A DNA stretch of 64,000 bases from Magnetococcales bacterium (GTDB taxonomy: Bacteria; Pseudomonadota; Magnetococcia; Magnetococcales; UBA8363), in assembly GCA_015232865.1 (NCBI GenBank), contig JADFYU010000003.1, forward strand, positions 1-64,000, given 5' to 3'. The notes beneath the pieces were generated by a model. The model worked only from the letters and a program-made list of their open reading frames with translations, did no database searches and was not told the DNA's origin. The translations under genes were made by a program, and so were the position numbers. Position 1 is the stretch's first letter, and the number at the start of each line of letters is the position of its first letter. Below are positions 9,089-18,280 of this stretch, one piece after another.

Positions 9089-10142
9089 GGATCGTTACCT
9101 GCCCTTCTTGCCGGTCGCTTCGGGCCACCACCCGTCCCACCCGCCAGGCCGATTCGCCTGCCTCGTTGAGCAAACGAACCGCCTGTTCGGCCTCCTGGTC
9201 GGGCACGACGGCAATCATTCCCAAACCACAGTTGAATGTGCGCAACATCTCCTCTTCGGTAACGTTACCCAACGCCTGGATCAGATCAAAAATCGGCGGA
9301 CGAGGCCAGCGGCTTTTGGAAAGCTCCACCCCGACCGAATCGGGAAGAATGCGGGGAATATTTTCCCAGAATCCGCCGCCTGTAATATGGACCAGGCCTT
9401 TGACCAGACAGGCTTTGAACAGGGTCAACAGCGGCTTGACATAGATCCGGGTCGGTGTCAGCAACGCCTCGCCCAGAGTTTTATCCTCAAACGGCGCATT
9501 GAGTCCCGGCCCATCCTCTGCCAGCACCAGACGACGAATCAGGGAGTAGCCGTTGGAGTGAGGACCGGATGAGGCCAGGCCGACCAGGGCGTCACCCGGC
9601 TGAATGGAGCGGCCGTCGATGATATTCGCTTTATCGACGATACCGACGGCAAATCCGGCCAGATCAAACTCGCCCGGCGCATAAAAATCGGGCATTTCAG
9701 CCGTCTCCCCACCGATCAAGGCACAACCGGCGTAGCGACATCCGGCGGCAATGCCGCCGACGACGGTGGCAGCCTCTTCCGGCTTGAGTTTTCCCGTGGC
9801 AAAATAATCCAGAAAAAAGAGCGGTTCGGCCCCCTGTACGATTAAATCATTAACGGACATGGCCACCAGGTCGATACCGACCGTATCCAGTTTTCCGGTT
9901 AAAAAGGCCAGCTTCAACTTGGTGCCTACCCCATCGGTGGCCGAAACCAGAACCGGGTCGGTATATTGGCTCCAATCGGGGTGAAACAACGCCCCGAATC
10001 CGCCCAGATCGGTGGCCACTTCAGGCCGGTGGGTGGACGCGACCGCTTTTTGGATCATTTGGACAACCCGATTACCGGCATCGATGTCAACCCCGGCATC
10101 CCGGTAGGTCACAGAGGGCTTTTTGTTGGAATCATTATCCAT
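9081..10142 (-). CDS. purM: Phosphoribosylformylglycinamidine cyclo-ligase
   Basis: 353 residues, typical for PurM (AIR synthetase). Signatures: [18 protein letters not shown] at the N-terminus, [11 protein letters not shown], the nucleotide-binding [14 protein letters not shown] at about 140-153, and [13 protein letters not shown]. It closes the imidazole ring of FGAM to AIR with ATP. It forms a purM-purN operon as in E. coli. The ATG at 10142 has no close ribosome binding site; AAAGGA lies about 17 nt upstream. Its 5' side faces the structured intergenic region at 10195-10373. Confidence 0.97.
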   Translation of the reverse strand: MDNDSNKKPSVTYRDAGVDIDAGNRVVQMIQKAVASTHRPEVATDLGGFGALFHPDWSQYTDPVLVSATDGVGTKLKLAFLTGKLDTVGIDLVAMSVNDLIVQGAEPLFFLDYFATGKLKPEEAATVVGGIAAGCRYAGCALIGGETAEMPDFYAPGEFDLAGFAVGIVDKANIIDGRSIQPGDALVGLASSGPHSNGYSLIRRLVLAEDGPGLNAPFEDKTLGEALLTPTRIYVKPLLTLFKACLVKGLVHITGGGFWENIPRILPDSVGVELSKSRWPRPPIFDLIQALGNVTEEEMLRTFNCGLGMIAVVPDQEAEQAVRLLNEAGESAWRVGRVVARSDRQEGQVTILD

Positions 10143-10194
10143 GATAGTTGGGGAAAGTCCTTTCGCTTTTCATAAAATGGAGCCTTGGGGCAAC

Positions 10195-10373
10195 ACACAC
10201 AATCCACTCTCCCGGTTGCGCCGTCAACCGGTTGGCCGACAGAGAGTAAAAATGGATGATTTATTGTTTTCACAGTCCCGGACAACACGATTGGAAACCG
10301 CAGGGCTTCTCGTGTTACCCTTCCTTCGTATGGGAGGGGTCTGTTTTTTTTTATGGATCTGGACATTGTGTGT
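10195..10373. other. Nested inverted repeats: candidate structured RNA or leader
   Basis: In the 328-bp gap between divergent purM and the DUF2066 gene I see an outer 9-bp stem (10195-10203 with 10365-10373, ACACACAAT/ATTGTGTGT) enclosing three ordered hairpins. These are 10206-10247 (ACTCTC/GAGAGT capped by CCGGTTG/CAACCGG), 10284-10316 (AACACGA/TCGTGTT) and 10318-10339 (CCCTTCC/GGGAGGGG). The last is followed by T9 at 10343-10351, so on the plus strand it resembles an intrinsic terminator. It matches no riboswitch or sRNA I recognise. Strand and function are not determined. Confidence 0.4.
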
Positions 10374-10470
10374 CGGATAAATCACCGAGGGCAAAATCCC
10401 CGATTGGTTTTTTAATGCCAAGCAGGGTACACTACTTGAATGGACGGAAAAAGGGGGTTAGTGACATTCC

Positions 10471-11604
10471 ATGGGTTACCAACGAATGAGATTACGCAGC
10501 GCACATAAAAAAATGGTTTTGTCAGGCTTGATGCTGGCTCTATTTCTGCTGCTCTCCTGGAGCCTGCCAGAGACGGTCCTGGCTTCCATTTACGAAATCG
10601 AAGGAATTGAGGTGCAGATCGCTCTTCCGCTCTCCTCCGGGCAATCTCCCCGAAGCGTCGGGCTGGCCCGAGCCGAAAACAAGGCATTCACCCTGCTGTT
10701 CAACCGGATGCTGACCCGCGGCAACCAAGATCTCAACCAGGATTTCCTCGACACCCTGCGCCGGGAAAAACATCGGTTTATTCAACGCAGCGTCGTTCGC
10801 GCTGAAAAACAACGACCGGATGCCTTCCAGATCAGTGTTGACGTGACCTTCTCAAAAAAAGAGGTGGTCGAAGCCTTTGCCAAGGCCGGCATGTCTCACG
10901 GCCAGAGCCTCTACCCGAATTCGCTGCTGGTGACCCGGGCAGACTCCCAGAACAACCAGAACATTTTTCAATATTTCATAACCGAAGAGTCCAAGTTGTA
11001 TGGCATCCCTCTCAGGCACCCCCTGGGGGATATGGATGACATGCTCAACCTCTCCTGGCAGTCCATCAGCGCTGCCAACGCCTCCCCCAACCATTGGGTT
11101 CAATCCCGCTACGGTCTGGACTCAATCTGGGCGGTTCAGGTCTCGCTGGAAAGCGAGCCGGCAAGCGCCGGTTTTTATCGAGCCACGGCCCAACTGATCG
11201 AAAAGGGAGCGACGAGGGCCAAACCGCCGATTATCGCCCGAGCTGAAGGAACGTTCCCCTCTGAAAAAGAGGCTCAGACCAACCTGTTTCAGGCGATCTC
11301 CCGTCAGCTTCTTCAGCAAATCAGTGACCAGTGGATCACACAAAACTCCGTAGAACCGTTATTGCGGCATATGGTTCCCATTCGCATCATCCACCGGTTC
11401 AACCACAAAAAATATAATCAGTTTCTCCAGTCGCTTCAGCATATTCCCGGTTTTACCGGCTTTCAATTTTCAACCCTGTCGGCTCGTGATGTCGTCATAC
11501 AGGTGGATTATCAAGGGCTGGACAACACTCTGCTCTCCTCCATCACGCAACTGGGTGTTCAGGTACAGACCAGCCCGGACGGACTGATAATCGTCGTACT
11601 TTAA
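10471..11604 (+). CDS. DUF2066 domain-containing exported protein
   Basis: 377 residues. A basic N-terminus and hydrophobic segment (about residues 15-34, VLSGLMLALFLLLSWSL) form a signal peptide or anchor ending near TVLAS. The rest is soluble, starting IYEIEGIEVQIALPLSSGQSPRSVGLARAENKAF, which resembles DUF2066 proteins. In gammaproteobacteria DUF2066 genes sit next to purM/purN and hda, exactly the arrangement here. The function is unknown; export to the periplasm is inferred. The start may also be the ATG at 10486. The next gene follows after 9 bp. Confidence 0.75.
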   Translation: MGYQRMRLRSAHKKMVLSGLMLALFLLLSWSLPETVLASIYEIEGIEVQIALPLSSGQSPRSVGLARAENKAFTLLFNRMLTRGNQDLNQDFLDTLRREKHRFIQRSVVRAEKQRPDAFQISVDVTFSKKEVVEAFAKAGMSHGQSLYPNSLLVTRADSQNNQNIFQYFITEESKLYGIPLRHPLGDMDDMLNLSWQSISAANASPNHWVQSRYGLDSIWAVQVSLESEPASAGFYRATAQLIEKGATRAKPPIIARAEGTFPSEKEAQTNLFQAISRQLLQQISDQWITQNSVEPLLRHMVPIRIIHRFNHKKYNQFLQSLQHIPGFTGFQFSTLSARDVVIQVDYQGLDNTLLSSITQLGVQVQTSPDGLIIVVL

Positions 11605-11613
11605 GATCAACGG

Positions 11614-12375
11614 ATGTTGGAAGGTAGAGCACCGGACGTGGAACAGAGCCAATTTTTTTTAGAGTTTCCCATCTCTCCCGATTACTCGTTCAGCTCCTTT
11701 GTGGCCACGGGGGAAAACCGGCTTGTTCGACAGGAGATCATCAATTTCAATGCCCGCTCCGGGGGCTGTTTGACCTTGGTTGGCGAAGCCGGAACCGGAA
11801 AAACACACTTGCTCAATGCGGCCGTCGTCCTTGGAAACAAAAGTGACGTGCGCGCGCCAAACCCACAAGCCATCTATCTGCACCCAAGAACCCTGCTCAA
11901 GCAGTTGCACGATCAGCCAAAAGAGGAAGATCTATCCATTCTACTAACCCGCTATAGTCATTATGCCCTGGTTGCCATAGACGATCTGGATTGGCTCGAA
12001 GGCAGCCAGGCACTCCAGGAGGCGGTTCTTTTTTTATTCAACCATATTCGTGGCTTGGGCAAAAAACTGCTGCTGGCCTCGGCCATCGCCCCCCAGGAGA
12101 TGGCCTGGCTGCGGGAGGATCTGCGCTCCCGGCTGCTTTGGGGCGAACTCCTGACCCTCTCCGCACCTCTGGATGAAGAGTTGGGCATCATCTTGGAAAA
12201 GATGGCTCAGGATCGACAGATCCGCCTAAGCCCGAAATTGATACAATTTTTAATGCTTCGCCTGCCCCGCCGAGTCCCGGATTATGCCCGGGCCATGGCC
12301 GAACTGGACCGGGCTGGCATGGCCCTGAAAAAAAAATTGACCGTTCCCCTGGCCAAAAAGGTGCTCAACCTGTAG
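11614..12375 (+). CDS. hda: DnaA-related regulatory ATPase (Hda-like)
   Basis: 253 residues, close to E. coli Hda (about 230-250) and lacking the DnaA C-terminal DNA-binding domain. The N-terminal QFFLEFPISPDYSFSSFV resembles the clamp-binding and early AAA+ region. The P-loop GEAGTGKTH is at 57-65; a Walker B-like YALVAIDDLDWL and a sensor stretch RLLWGELLTLSAPLDEE follow. Hda, bound to the sliding clamp, stimulates ATP hydrolysis on DnaA and limits re-initiation. It lies between the DUF2066 gene and a small membrane-protein gene. DnaA-paralogue status is clear; the precise Hda role is inferred. Confidence 0.85.
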   Translation: MLEGRAPDVEQSQFFLEFPISPDYSFSSFVATGENRLVRQEIINFNARSGGCLTLVGEAGTGKTHLLNAAVVLGNKSDVRAPNPQAIYLHPRTLLKQLHDQPKEEDLSILLTRYSHYALVAIDDLDWLEGSQALQEAVLFLFNHIRGLGKKLLLASAIAPQEMAWLREDLRSRLLWGELLTLSAPLDEELGIILEKMAQDRQIRLSPKLIQFLMLRLPRRVPDYARAMAELDRAGMALKKKLTVPLAKKVLNL

Positions 12376-12719
12376 TGAACACCCTTGAAAAAACATCCGG
12401 TAAGTCCATAAAAATGCGGGGCCGATCCATCATCTATCTTCATACCGAGCGAGAAGCGAACCTCTCCTTGTTTCGCTTCATGAAAAAACAGGTTTTGGGA
12501 GGGTTAAGTCTGGTTGCCGGGGTTGTTCTTTCCATACCGGGGGTGCCGGGTCCGGGCTTTCTCTTTTTTTCCCTGGCCCTGTTATTGCTGGACTATCCGG
12601 CCAAAAGCCGACTGTTTCTCTACCTGAAGGGAAAACGGCCCTTTCGGATCGTTCGGGTTATGCTCTGGAAAAAATGGTCGATTTTTTTGCTTCTTCCGAA
12701 AACCGATCAGAGAGGCTAA
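12375..12719 (+). CDS. Small membrane protein, PGPGW-like
   Basis: About 114 residues from a GTG overlapping the hda stop by 1 nt, or about 101 from the ATG at 12414. One long hydrophobic region carries IPGVPGPGFLFFSLALLLLDYPAKSRLF, resembling putative transmembrane PGPGW proteins (the Trp is Phe here). Both ends are basic. Function unknown. It is tightly coupled to hda and ends with a 3-nt overlap against the convergent diguanylate cyclase gene. Confidence 0.55.
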   Translation: MNTLEKTSGKSIKMRGRSIIYLHTEREANLSLFRFMKKQVLGGLSLVAGVVLSIPGVPGPGFLFFSLALLLLDYPAKSRLFLYLKGKRPFRIVRVMLWKKWSIFLLLPKTDQRG

Positions 12720-14071
12720 ACCGAACAGCAGCGGTTTCGTCCTCCGTTCTTGGCTCGATAAAGGGCCAGATCCGCATCTCTGACCAGCTTTTCCGCGCAA
12801 TCGACGTTGACCTCCGGGTAGGAGGCGAAACCGACCGAGAGGGTGACCGAAATCATTTCAGTGCCACAGCGAACCGTCAGCGCCTCGATGGCCGCCCGAA
12901 TCCGTTCGGCGATCATTTCACAGTTTGGCTGATCGGTTTCGGGCAGGACGCAGAGAAACTCCTCCCCTCCATATCGGACCAGGACGTCCGGTCCACGCAG
13001 GACATGATCGATGGTCTTGGCAACGGCGATCAACACCTGATCACCAGCCAGATGACCGTAGGTGTCGTTTATTTTTTTAAAATGGTCAATATCGACCATC
13101 AGGATACCCAGACTCTTCTTGCTGCGTTGTACCCGATGAAACTCCTCCTGAAGCCGGGAATTGCCGATCCGCCGGTTAAGCACACCGGTTAGAGAATCCA
13201 TGGCGGCAATGCGCTCTAGTTTGAGATGAAAGAGGGCGTTATTGAGAGCCAGCCCGAAGCCTTGACGAAACAGTTCCAACAAACGACCGGCATGGATGGA
13301 AAAAGGCTTTTCACTGGCCAGGATGATGACGCCTAAACAGCTCTCCTTGAAATCCACCGGAACCACGATCACCTCTCGGGGCTGAAACTGACCGATCACG
13401 GCATCGACCTGAACATTTTCTGGAAAGACGATCTTCTGGCAAGTATTGCTTCGCACCGCCAGCAAGACATAATCGCTATCGGCCAGACGTTCCGGCTCCG
13501 AGATTCCGTGACGAGCCGAGACGACCAATTTACCCTTGTCATCCTGATTGGTCAGCACGACACCGGCAACGGCGTTGGCATGCAGCATGAGCATCTCCAG
13601 GCCCTGATGGGACAATCCTTTCAAATCCAACTGGCTGGTCAGGGTCTTGGAAAAATCCGCAACCGCCGCCTCCACTTCGTGTGATCGGAAGAGAGCCTGC
13701 ATCAAATCGTTAAACGCAGTCGCACATTCGCCGATCTCATCCTCGGAGTTGATGCTGATATGACATTTTTCAGGAGTACATTGAGACCAATCGCTGGTAT
13801 ACATGGCCTCACGAATGGACCCTTCCACCAAGCGCAGACGATTGGCCAGAAGACGCAATCGGGGCCGAACGACCAAAAGAGCCAGAAGATAGTTTAATGC
13901 GCCGGCCAACAAACCGGCGGCAATGGAAGCACTCCAAAAAATCGGCGTCAACACCTCGGCTTCGTCGAACCCCAGGAAAATGACGAAAAAGGGAAATGAC
14001 AAGCCGATAAAGACGGCCAGGGTAAGCATCCACAGTGCCAGATCGGTAAATAACTTGCGCGTCAGTTGCAA
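12716..14071 (-). CDS. Membrane diguanylate cyclase (HAMP-like/GAF/GGDEF)
   Basis: 451 residues. Two N-terminal membrane helices (about 11-33 and 41-68) with little periplasmic sequence, a HAMP-like linker (SEDEIGECATAFNDLMQAL), a GAF-like domain at about 150-280, then GGDEF. The active site GGEEF is at 368-372 with the inhibitory RxxD site (RGPD) five residues before it, so it should make c-di-GMP from GTP and be feedback-inhibited. The GAF region suggests an intracellular ligand, unidentified. The gene stands alone on its strand. Confidence 0.9.
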   Translation of the reverse strand: MQLTRKLFTDLALWMLTLAVFIGLSFPFFVIFLGFDEAEVLTPIFWSASIAAGLLAGALNYLLALLVVRPRLRLLANRLRLVEGSIREAMYTSDWSQCTPEKCHISINSEDEIGECATAFNDLMQALFRSHEVEAAVADFSKTLTSQLDLKGLSHQGLEMLMLHANAVAGVVLTNQDDKGKLVVSARHGISEPERLADSDYVLLAVRSNTCQKIVFPENVQVDAVIGQFQPREVIVVPVDFKESCLGVIILASEKPFSIHAGRLLELFRQGFGLALNNALFHLKLERIAAMDSLTGVLNRRIGNSRLQEEFHRVQRSKKSLGILMVDIDHFKKINDTYGHLAGDQVLIAVAKTIDHVLRGPDVLVRYGGEEFLCVLPETDQPNCEMIAERIRAAIEALTVRCGTEMISVTLSVGFASYPEVNVDCAEKLVRDADLALYRAKNGGRNRCCSV

Positions 14072-14242
14072 TATACACTCTCCTGTTTTTTTCAGTCATT
14101 TATTTCTATACTAAAAATACAGGATTTTAAAACTAAACAACAATTTTTTTATGCTTTTTAAACTTTTTTTAACCTCGCTTCGGCGGTTGGCCGTGAGAAA
14201 GCGTTCAGCCGTTTGTTTTTTTTAAAACGGCCAGCTCGGTCA

Positions 14243-15451
14243 TCAACCGGGGTTTAACGCCCGTTGATAGACCCGCTGATAGTTGGCGACGGAGTGGGAC
14301 CAGTTTCGCTCAGTCTCCACATAGTGACGGGCCTGGGCATGGATGACGGGCCAGCGGGCCTCTTGGGACAACAGTTGCAAAACCTTTTCAGCCAGACTTT
14401 CGGCACATCCGGCTTTAAACAAAAAACCGGTTTGACCATCAACGATCAACTCCCGGTGCCCCCCCACGTCCGACGCGGCCACCAGCTTGCCGCTGGCCAT
14501 GGCCTCCAGGGGTTTGAGCGGGGTAACCAGTTCGGTCAGGCGAATGGGCAGCCGGGGATAGAGAAAAATGTCCACCAACTGATAATAAAGCGCCGCCTGA
14601 TCATGGGGAACCCGACCGGTAAAAATCACCCGGTCCGTCAATCCCAACGCGGTCACCCGCTCTCTCAAAAGGGCCTCGTCCGGCCCGCCACCAACCAATA
14701 ACAGGACGACATCCGAACGGTTCCGACCAATCTGGACCAAGGCTTCGACCAGCAAAGGCAGCCCCTCATAGCCGTAAAAAGAGCCGATGAACCCCAACAC
14801 CTTTTTACCCGCCACCCCCACCTGCCCGGCAAAGCCGTCCGGCAACGTGGGTGCGGTGGAGAAAGTCTCGATGTTGACGGCATTGGGAATAATAGTGACC
14901 TTGTCGGCCGGAACGCCTCGACCGATGATCTCCTGGCGCAACCCGTCACAGATGGTGGTCACGCAGTCGGCATTTTTGATGGCCCAGGACTCCATCCAGC
15001 GGGTCAACCGATAGCGCGGCCCCCAAGCCCGGCTGGTGCCGTGGCTGACAGCGGCATCCTCCCAGAACGCCCGAATTTCGTAGACAACCGGAATCCGATG
15101 CCGCCGGCCAACCCGAATGGAGGCCACCCCGTTCAGGGCCGGTGAGTGGGCGTGCAGAATATCCGGCTTGAGCGTGGCGACCAACCTCTCCAGACGGGCC
15201 TCCAAAGCGGAGATCGCCACCCCTTGTTGGATTATGGGGAGTCTGGCCAGCAGACCGTTCTGAGCCGGCGTGCGAAAAAATCGCAGACCCGAAACGGTCT
15301 CTTCCCCCATTCCGCCGTCATCGTGGCGCAGTCCGGTCACCTGCTCGGTCTGCCAACCCAATCGTTGCTGTTCGAGCAGAATGGAGCGGGTGCGAAAGGT
15401 GTAGCCGCTTTGCAGGGGCAGGGAGTGATCCAGAACATGAAGAATGCGCAT
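14243..15451 (-). CDS. Family 4 glycosyltransferase, exosortase-A-associated type
   Basis: 402 residues. GT-B fold: the N-terminal domain begins MRILHVLDHSLPLQSGYTFR and the C-terminal donor-binding domain contains VLGFIGSFYGYEGLPLLVEAL and PLKPLEAMASGKLVAASDVGGHRELI (the E-x7-E-type region). The opening motif closely resembles the GT4 group linked to exosortase A/PEP-CTERM exopolysaccharide loci (TIGR04063), known from memory. No exosortase is in the window. It is 43 bp downstream of the tusA-like gene on the same strand, so it may share the hemB-tusA transcript. Substrate unknown. Confidence 0.85.
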   Translation of the reverse strand: MRILHVLDHSLPLQSGYTFRTRSILLEQQRLGWQTEQVTGLRHDDGGMGEETVSGLRFFRTPAQNGLLARLPIIQQGVAISALEARLERLVATLKPDILHAHSPALNGVASIRVGRRHRIPVVYEIRAFWEDAAVSHGTSRAWGPRYRLTRWMESWAIKNADCVTTICDGLRQEIIGRGVPADKVTIIPNAVNIETFSTAPTLPDGFAGQVGVAGKKVLGFIGSFYGYEGLPLLVEALVQIGRNRSDVVLLLVGGGPDEALLRERVTALGLTDRVIFTGRVPHDQAALYYQLVDIFLYPRLPIRLTELVTPLKPLEAMASGKLVAASDVGGHRELIVDGQTGFLFKAGCAESLAEKVLQLLSQEARWPVIHAQARHYVETERNWSHSVANYQRVYQRALNPG

Positions 15452-15494
15452 GGAGACCTATCAACTTTCTTCCGTTGGGGCCGGATGGAGGGGA

Positions 15495-15740
15495 TTATTC
15501 TCCCTTTTCCACCCAGCCGATTATCAGCCGTCCCTCCTGACGAATAGCCAGGAGTTTATGACCATTGACGGAACACCAGGCCGGCAGATCGTTGGACAAG
15601 CCGGGATCGGTGCCCCAGACTTCCAGAATCTCGCCGACAGCCAGTTTTTTCATGCTGGCCTCCGATCGGAAGATCGGCATGGGACAGAGCAGATTTCGAG
15701 CATCCAAAACCTGGGTCGGCTGAAAGAGCGGATCAGACAT
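15495..15740 (-). CDS. TusA/SirA-family sulfur carrier protein
   Basis: 81 residues, the usual size. The hallmark DARNLLCPMPIF holds the sulfur-carrying cysteine in a CPxP motif, followed by beta-alpha elements (ASMKKLAVGEILEVWGTD). TusA-type proteins accept persulfide sulfur and pass it on for tRNA thiolation, molybdopterin or sulfur oxidation. It overlaps the PP-loop gene by 8 bp, so the two are translationally coupled and probably function together. Which TusA subgroup it belongs to cannot be told. Confidence 0.88.
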   Translation of the reverse strand: MSDPLFQPTQVLDARNLLCPMPIFRSEASMKKLAVGEILEVWGTDPGLSNDLPAWCSVNGHKLLAIRQEGRLIIGWVEKGE

Positions 15741-16800
15741 GCCACTTCTCTTGGATTTCGTGGGCCGGCATGGGGACCACCGTAAACGCCTGGGTCACAC
15801 CCGCCTTTTCAACCATCATCGTCACTTCATGACGGTTTTTCCCCTGCCCGTAGCGGGCGGCAATCCGGCAAGCCAATAACAACCCCTCCTGATCAGGCTC
15901 CCCTTCCAGAAGAGTAAAGGGGCCAGGGGCATTTTTGGCGTGGATACTCATTCGCCCCTCCTTGAACCCGGACAAAAATCGGTTTTCAGACTCGTCCCGG
16001 CCGATGATCAGCTTGAACGATGGCTGCGGACGCAGATGTCGTCCGGCTTTAAGCAGAACGATATCCTCCAGGCTGTAGAGTTTCGATTGACGGAACGCCC
16101 AGAGATCCTGAAGCTTGCGAGAATAGTTTTCATCGGTCAAAAAACAGCAACCTCCAGCCGGACTGGGATAGTCGGTAATATTCAACTCCTTCGCCAGCGC
16201 CATCTGCGGTTTGCGACTACGACCGGTAAAGCTTTTTAATTTTTTCCGATCCACCCATCCCCGTTTTTCCGGTTCGGTCTCCGGCATGTAACGTGCCGAC
16301 AAAGGCCGCAACAACCACCCCTTGACCCCGGCATCCCGATCGATGACCGGAAAGGTATCCTTGCGTTGACTCATGGGCCGTTGTCCCATCACCTCACCGG
16401 TAAAGATAAAATCGTACCCCTGTTCTTCTTTCAACTCCCAGGCCTTGGTCACCATAAAAATTTTACAATCCAGGCAAGGGTTTAAATTTTTTCCATAGCC
16501 ATGTTTGGGATCGGTGACAATACGCACGTAATCTTCGGATATGTCCACCATGTGGAGTTTGACGCCCAGGGTCTGGGCCGCATGCAGAGCATCATGGCGT
16601 GCCGGTTCGGCCCCTTTTCTCGGGTTGCGCATGGCCCCCGTATGACTCTGGATGCAAAAGCCGGTATGAAAGTTGACACAGGCGACCTCAATCCCCTGCT
16701 CCTGCAAGACTCGAACAGCCAAGGTGCTATCCAAGCCACCGGATAACAATCCCAAAGCCCGGATCGGTCGGGATGCATCCCTGCATCGCTCTTCACTCAT
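15733..16800 (-). CDS. PP-loop ATPase related to tRNA thiolases (ThiI/MnmA-like)
   Basis: 355 residues. The N-terminal PP-loop ALGLLSGGLDSTLAVRVL (SGGxDS, about 17-23) adenylates its substrate. Conserved cysteine sites include NPCLDCK and GGCCFLTDE, plus FTGEVMGQRPMSQRKD. This layout matches a widespread family often annotated as tRNA 2-thiouridine transferase-like but distinct from MnmA and ThiI. Overlap with a tusA-like gene suggests TusA supplies sulfur for a thiolation reaction; the RNA target is not known. It starts 36 bp after hemB. Confidence 0.78.
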   Translation of the reverse strand: MSEERCRDASRPIRALGLLSGGLDSTLAVRVLQEQGIEVACVNFHTGFCIQSHTGAMRNPRKGAEPARHDALHAAQTLGVKLHMVDISEDYVRIVTDPKHGYGKNLNPCLDCKIFMVTKAWELKEEQGYDFIFTGEVMGQRPMSQRKDTFPVIDRDAGVKGWLLRPLSARYMPETEPEKRGWVDRKKLKSFTGRSRKPQMALAKELNITDYPSPAGGCCFLTDENYSRKLQDLWAFRQSKLYSLEDIVLLKAGRHLRPQPSFKLIIGRDESENRFLSGFKEGRMSIHAKNAPGPFTLLEGEPDQEGLLLACRIAARYGQGKNRHEVTMMVEKAGVTQAFTVVPMPAHEIQEKWHV

Positions 16801-16835
16801 GATTCAATTCCTTAGTATTTTTTGCATTGGTCGAG

Positions 16836-17819
16836 TTAGGGGGTGGAGAGCCAGCGGGCCGCATCCAGGGCATGATAGGTTAGAATCAGGTCCGCTCCAG
16901 CCCGTTTAAAACCGGTCAGGGTCTCTAAAACGACCCCTTTTTCATCGATCCAGCCCTGTTGGGCCGCCGCCTTGACCATGGCATACTCGCCACTGACATT
17001 GTACACCGCTACGGGCAAATCAAAACGGTTTTTCAAATCTCTGACAATATCCATGTAGGCCAATCCGGGCTTGACCATGAGCAGATCCGCCCCTTGTTCC
17101 ACATCCAAAGCCGCCTCACGCAGCGCCTCGGTCCGGTTGGCACTATCCATCTGGTAGGCGCGTCGATCACCAAATGTCGGGGTATTTTCCGCCGCCTCTC
17201 GGAATGGACCATAGTAGGCTGAAGCGTATTTAACCGCATAGGAGAGAATGGGAATATCTTCAAAACCGGCCCCATCCAACCCCTGTCGGATAGCCTGGAT
17301 CATACCGTCCATCATGCCGGAAGGGGCGACCATATCCACCCCAGCCTGAGCCTGAACCACCGCCGCCTCGGCCAACAGAGCCAGGGTGGCGTCATTGTCA
17401 ACATGGCCTCCTTTGACGGGGCCACAATGGCCGTGATCGGTATATTCGCAAAAACAGGTGTCGGCAATGACAAAAAGATCGGGCAGGGCCGCTTTGATCC
17501 CTCGAATGGCCAACTGGACAATGCCGTCGGCAGCCCGTGCATCCTGACCGGTCGAATCTTTTGTACTGGGAATACCGAACAGGATGATTCCGGCCAAACC
17601 CAACGCCCAAGCCTCCTTGGCGACAATGATCGCCTGATCGATGGAGAGTTGATTGACTCCCGGCATGGAGGAGATCGGTTTTTTGATTTTTTCTCCCGGA
17701 ACAATAAATAGCGGCAGAACAAGATCTTCACAGCGCAGATGATTTTCCCGCACCAGGCGTCGAATGGCCGGGTTTTTCCGAAGTCTGCGTGGTCTCTGGG
17801 TCAAATGGATGGCATTCAC
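16836..17819 (-). CDS. hemB: Delta-aminolevulinic acid dehydratase (porphobilinogen synthase)
   Basis: 327 residues, typical. It condenses two 5-aminolevulinate molecules to porphobilinogen in haem synthesis. Visible motifs: [17 protein letters not shown] at the N-terminus, [12 protein letters not shown], the Cys-containing [14 protein letters not shown] (metal-site loop), the active-site Lys region [16 protein letters not shown], and the second Schiff-base Lys in [12 protein letters not shown]. It is first in a same-strand run hemB-PP-loop-tusA-glycosyltransferase. Confidence 0.97.
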   Translation of the reverse strand: MNAIHLTQRPRRLRKNPAIRRLVRENHLRCEDLVLPLFIVPGEKIKKPISSMPGVNQLSIDQAIIVAKEAWALGLAGIILFGIPSTKDSTGQDARAADGIVQLAIRGIKAALPDLFVIADTCFCEYTDHGHCGPVKGGHVDNDATLALLAEAAVVQAQAGVDMVAPSGMMDGMIQAIRQGLDGAGFEDIPILSYAVKYASAYYGPFREAAENTPTFGDRRAYQMDSANRTEALREAALDVEQGADLLMVKPGLAYMDIVRDLKNRFDLPVAVYNVSGEYAMVKAAAQQGWIDEKGVVLETLTGFKRAGADLILTYHALDAARWLSTP

Positions 17820-18280
17820 GATAGAGGGTCTCGATATTTGGGAACTGGAAACAGGTCGTCTAACCGCGACAGACCTCCAGGTTCCTGGGTGAAAAAAACA
17901 GACAAAAGGGGTTGACTCAAAAAAAGGTCGATTTTCAACCTGAAAATAGCAACCAAACGTGGGTACAGGGCGCAGCCCATGGCTTAGAACTGCGGAAACG
18001 TTCCACCGCCTGACCAGTGCTGGATTTTTCCATTATTCATCTGATAAATCAATTTTTTACGTTCTCTCAATACGGACAGTCGCCGCTTCTGGGTTTAACC
18101 ATTTTCCGGGTTGAATACAATTATTAACCATTTCCGGTGTTGAATAACCTTGGCAATGGAGATAACCTGACATACGCTTGGAATCGTATCACATTTTTAC
18201 GGAATGGCGCAAAACCAGGCAAAACCTATTTTGCCCAGCTCTTCTCACCTGTTTCACCCCTAAAGAGATGTTTGCAGATT
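17820..18280. other. 461-bp intergenic region between hemB and the PP2C gene
   Basis: No convincing gene: a frame open from 18137 runs into the PP2C gene but its N-terminal part is not conserved. An imperfect inverted repeat at 17841-17885 has arms GGAACTGGAAACAGGTC and GACCTCCAGGTTCC and may be a decayed palindromic repeat. A near-identical tandem direct repeat lies at 18095-18146. The region should hold divergent promoters; none is clear. Confidence 0.5.
18095..18146. repeat. Direct repeat pair upstream of PP2C gene
   Basis: Two copies of about 23 bp (TTAACCATTTTCCGGGTTGA plus ATA at 18095-18117, and TTAACCATTTCCGGTGTTGA plus ATA at 18124-18146) repeat at a 29-bp period. They differ only around the central G/T run. 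The position, about 135 bp before the PP2C start, suits a regulator-binding site. Confidence 0.55.

Noticed and set aside
10146..10165. Sequence similar to the RNase P RNA 5' core (GGGGAAAGTCC)
   Set aside because: No other conserved RNase P regions follow within the available ~330 bp, and the motif lies in the purM leader.
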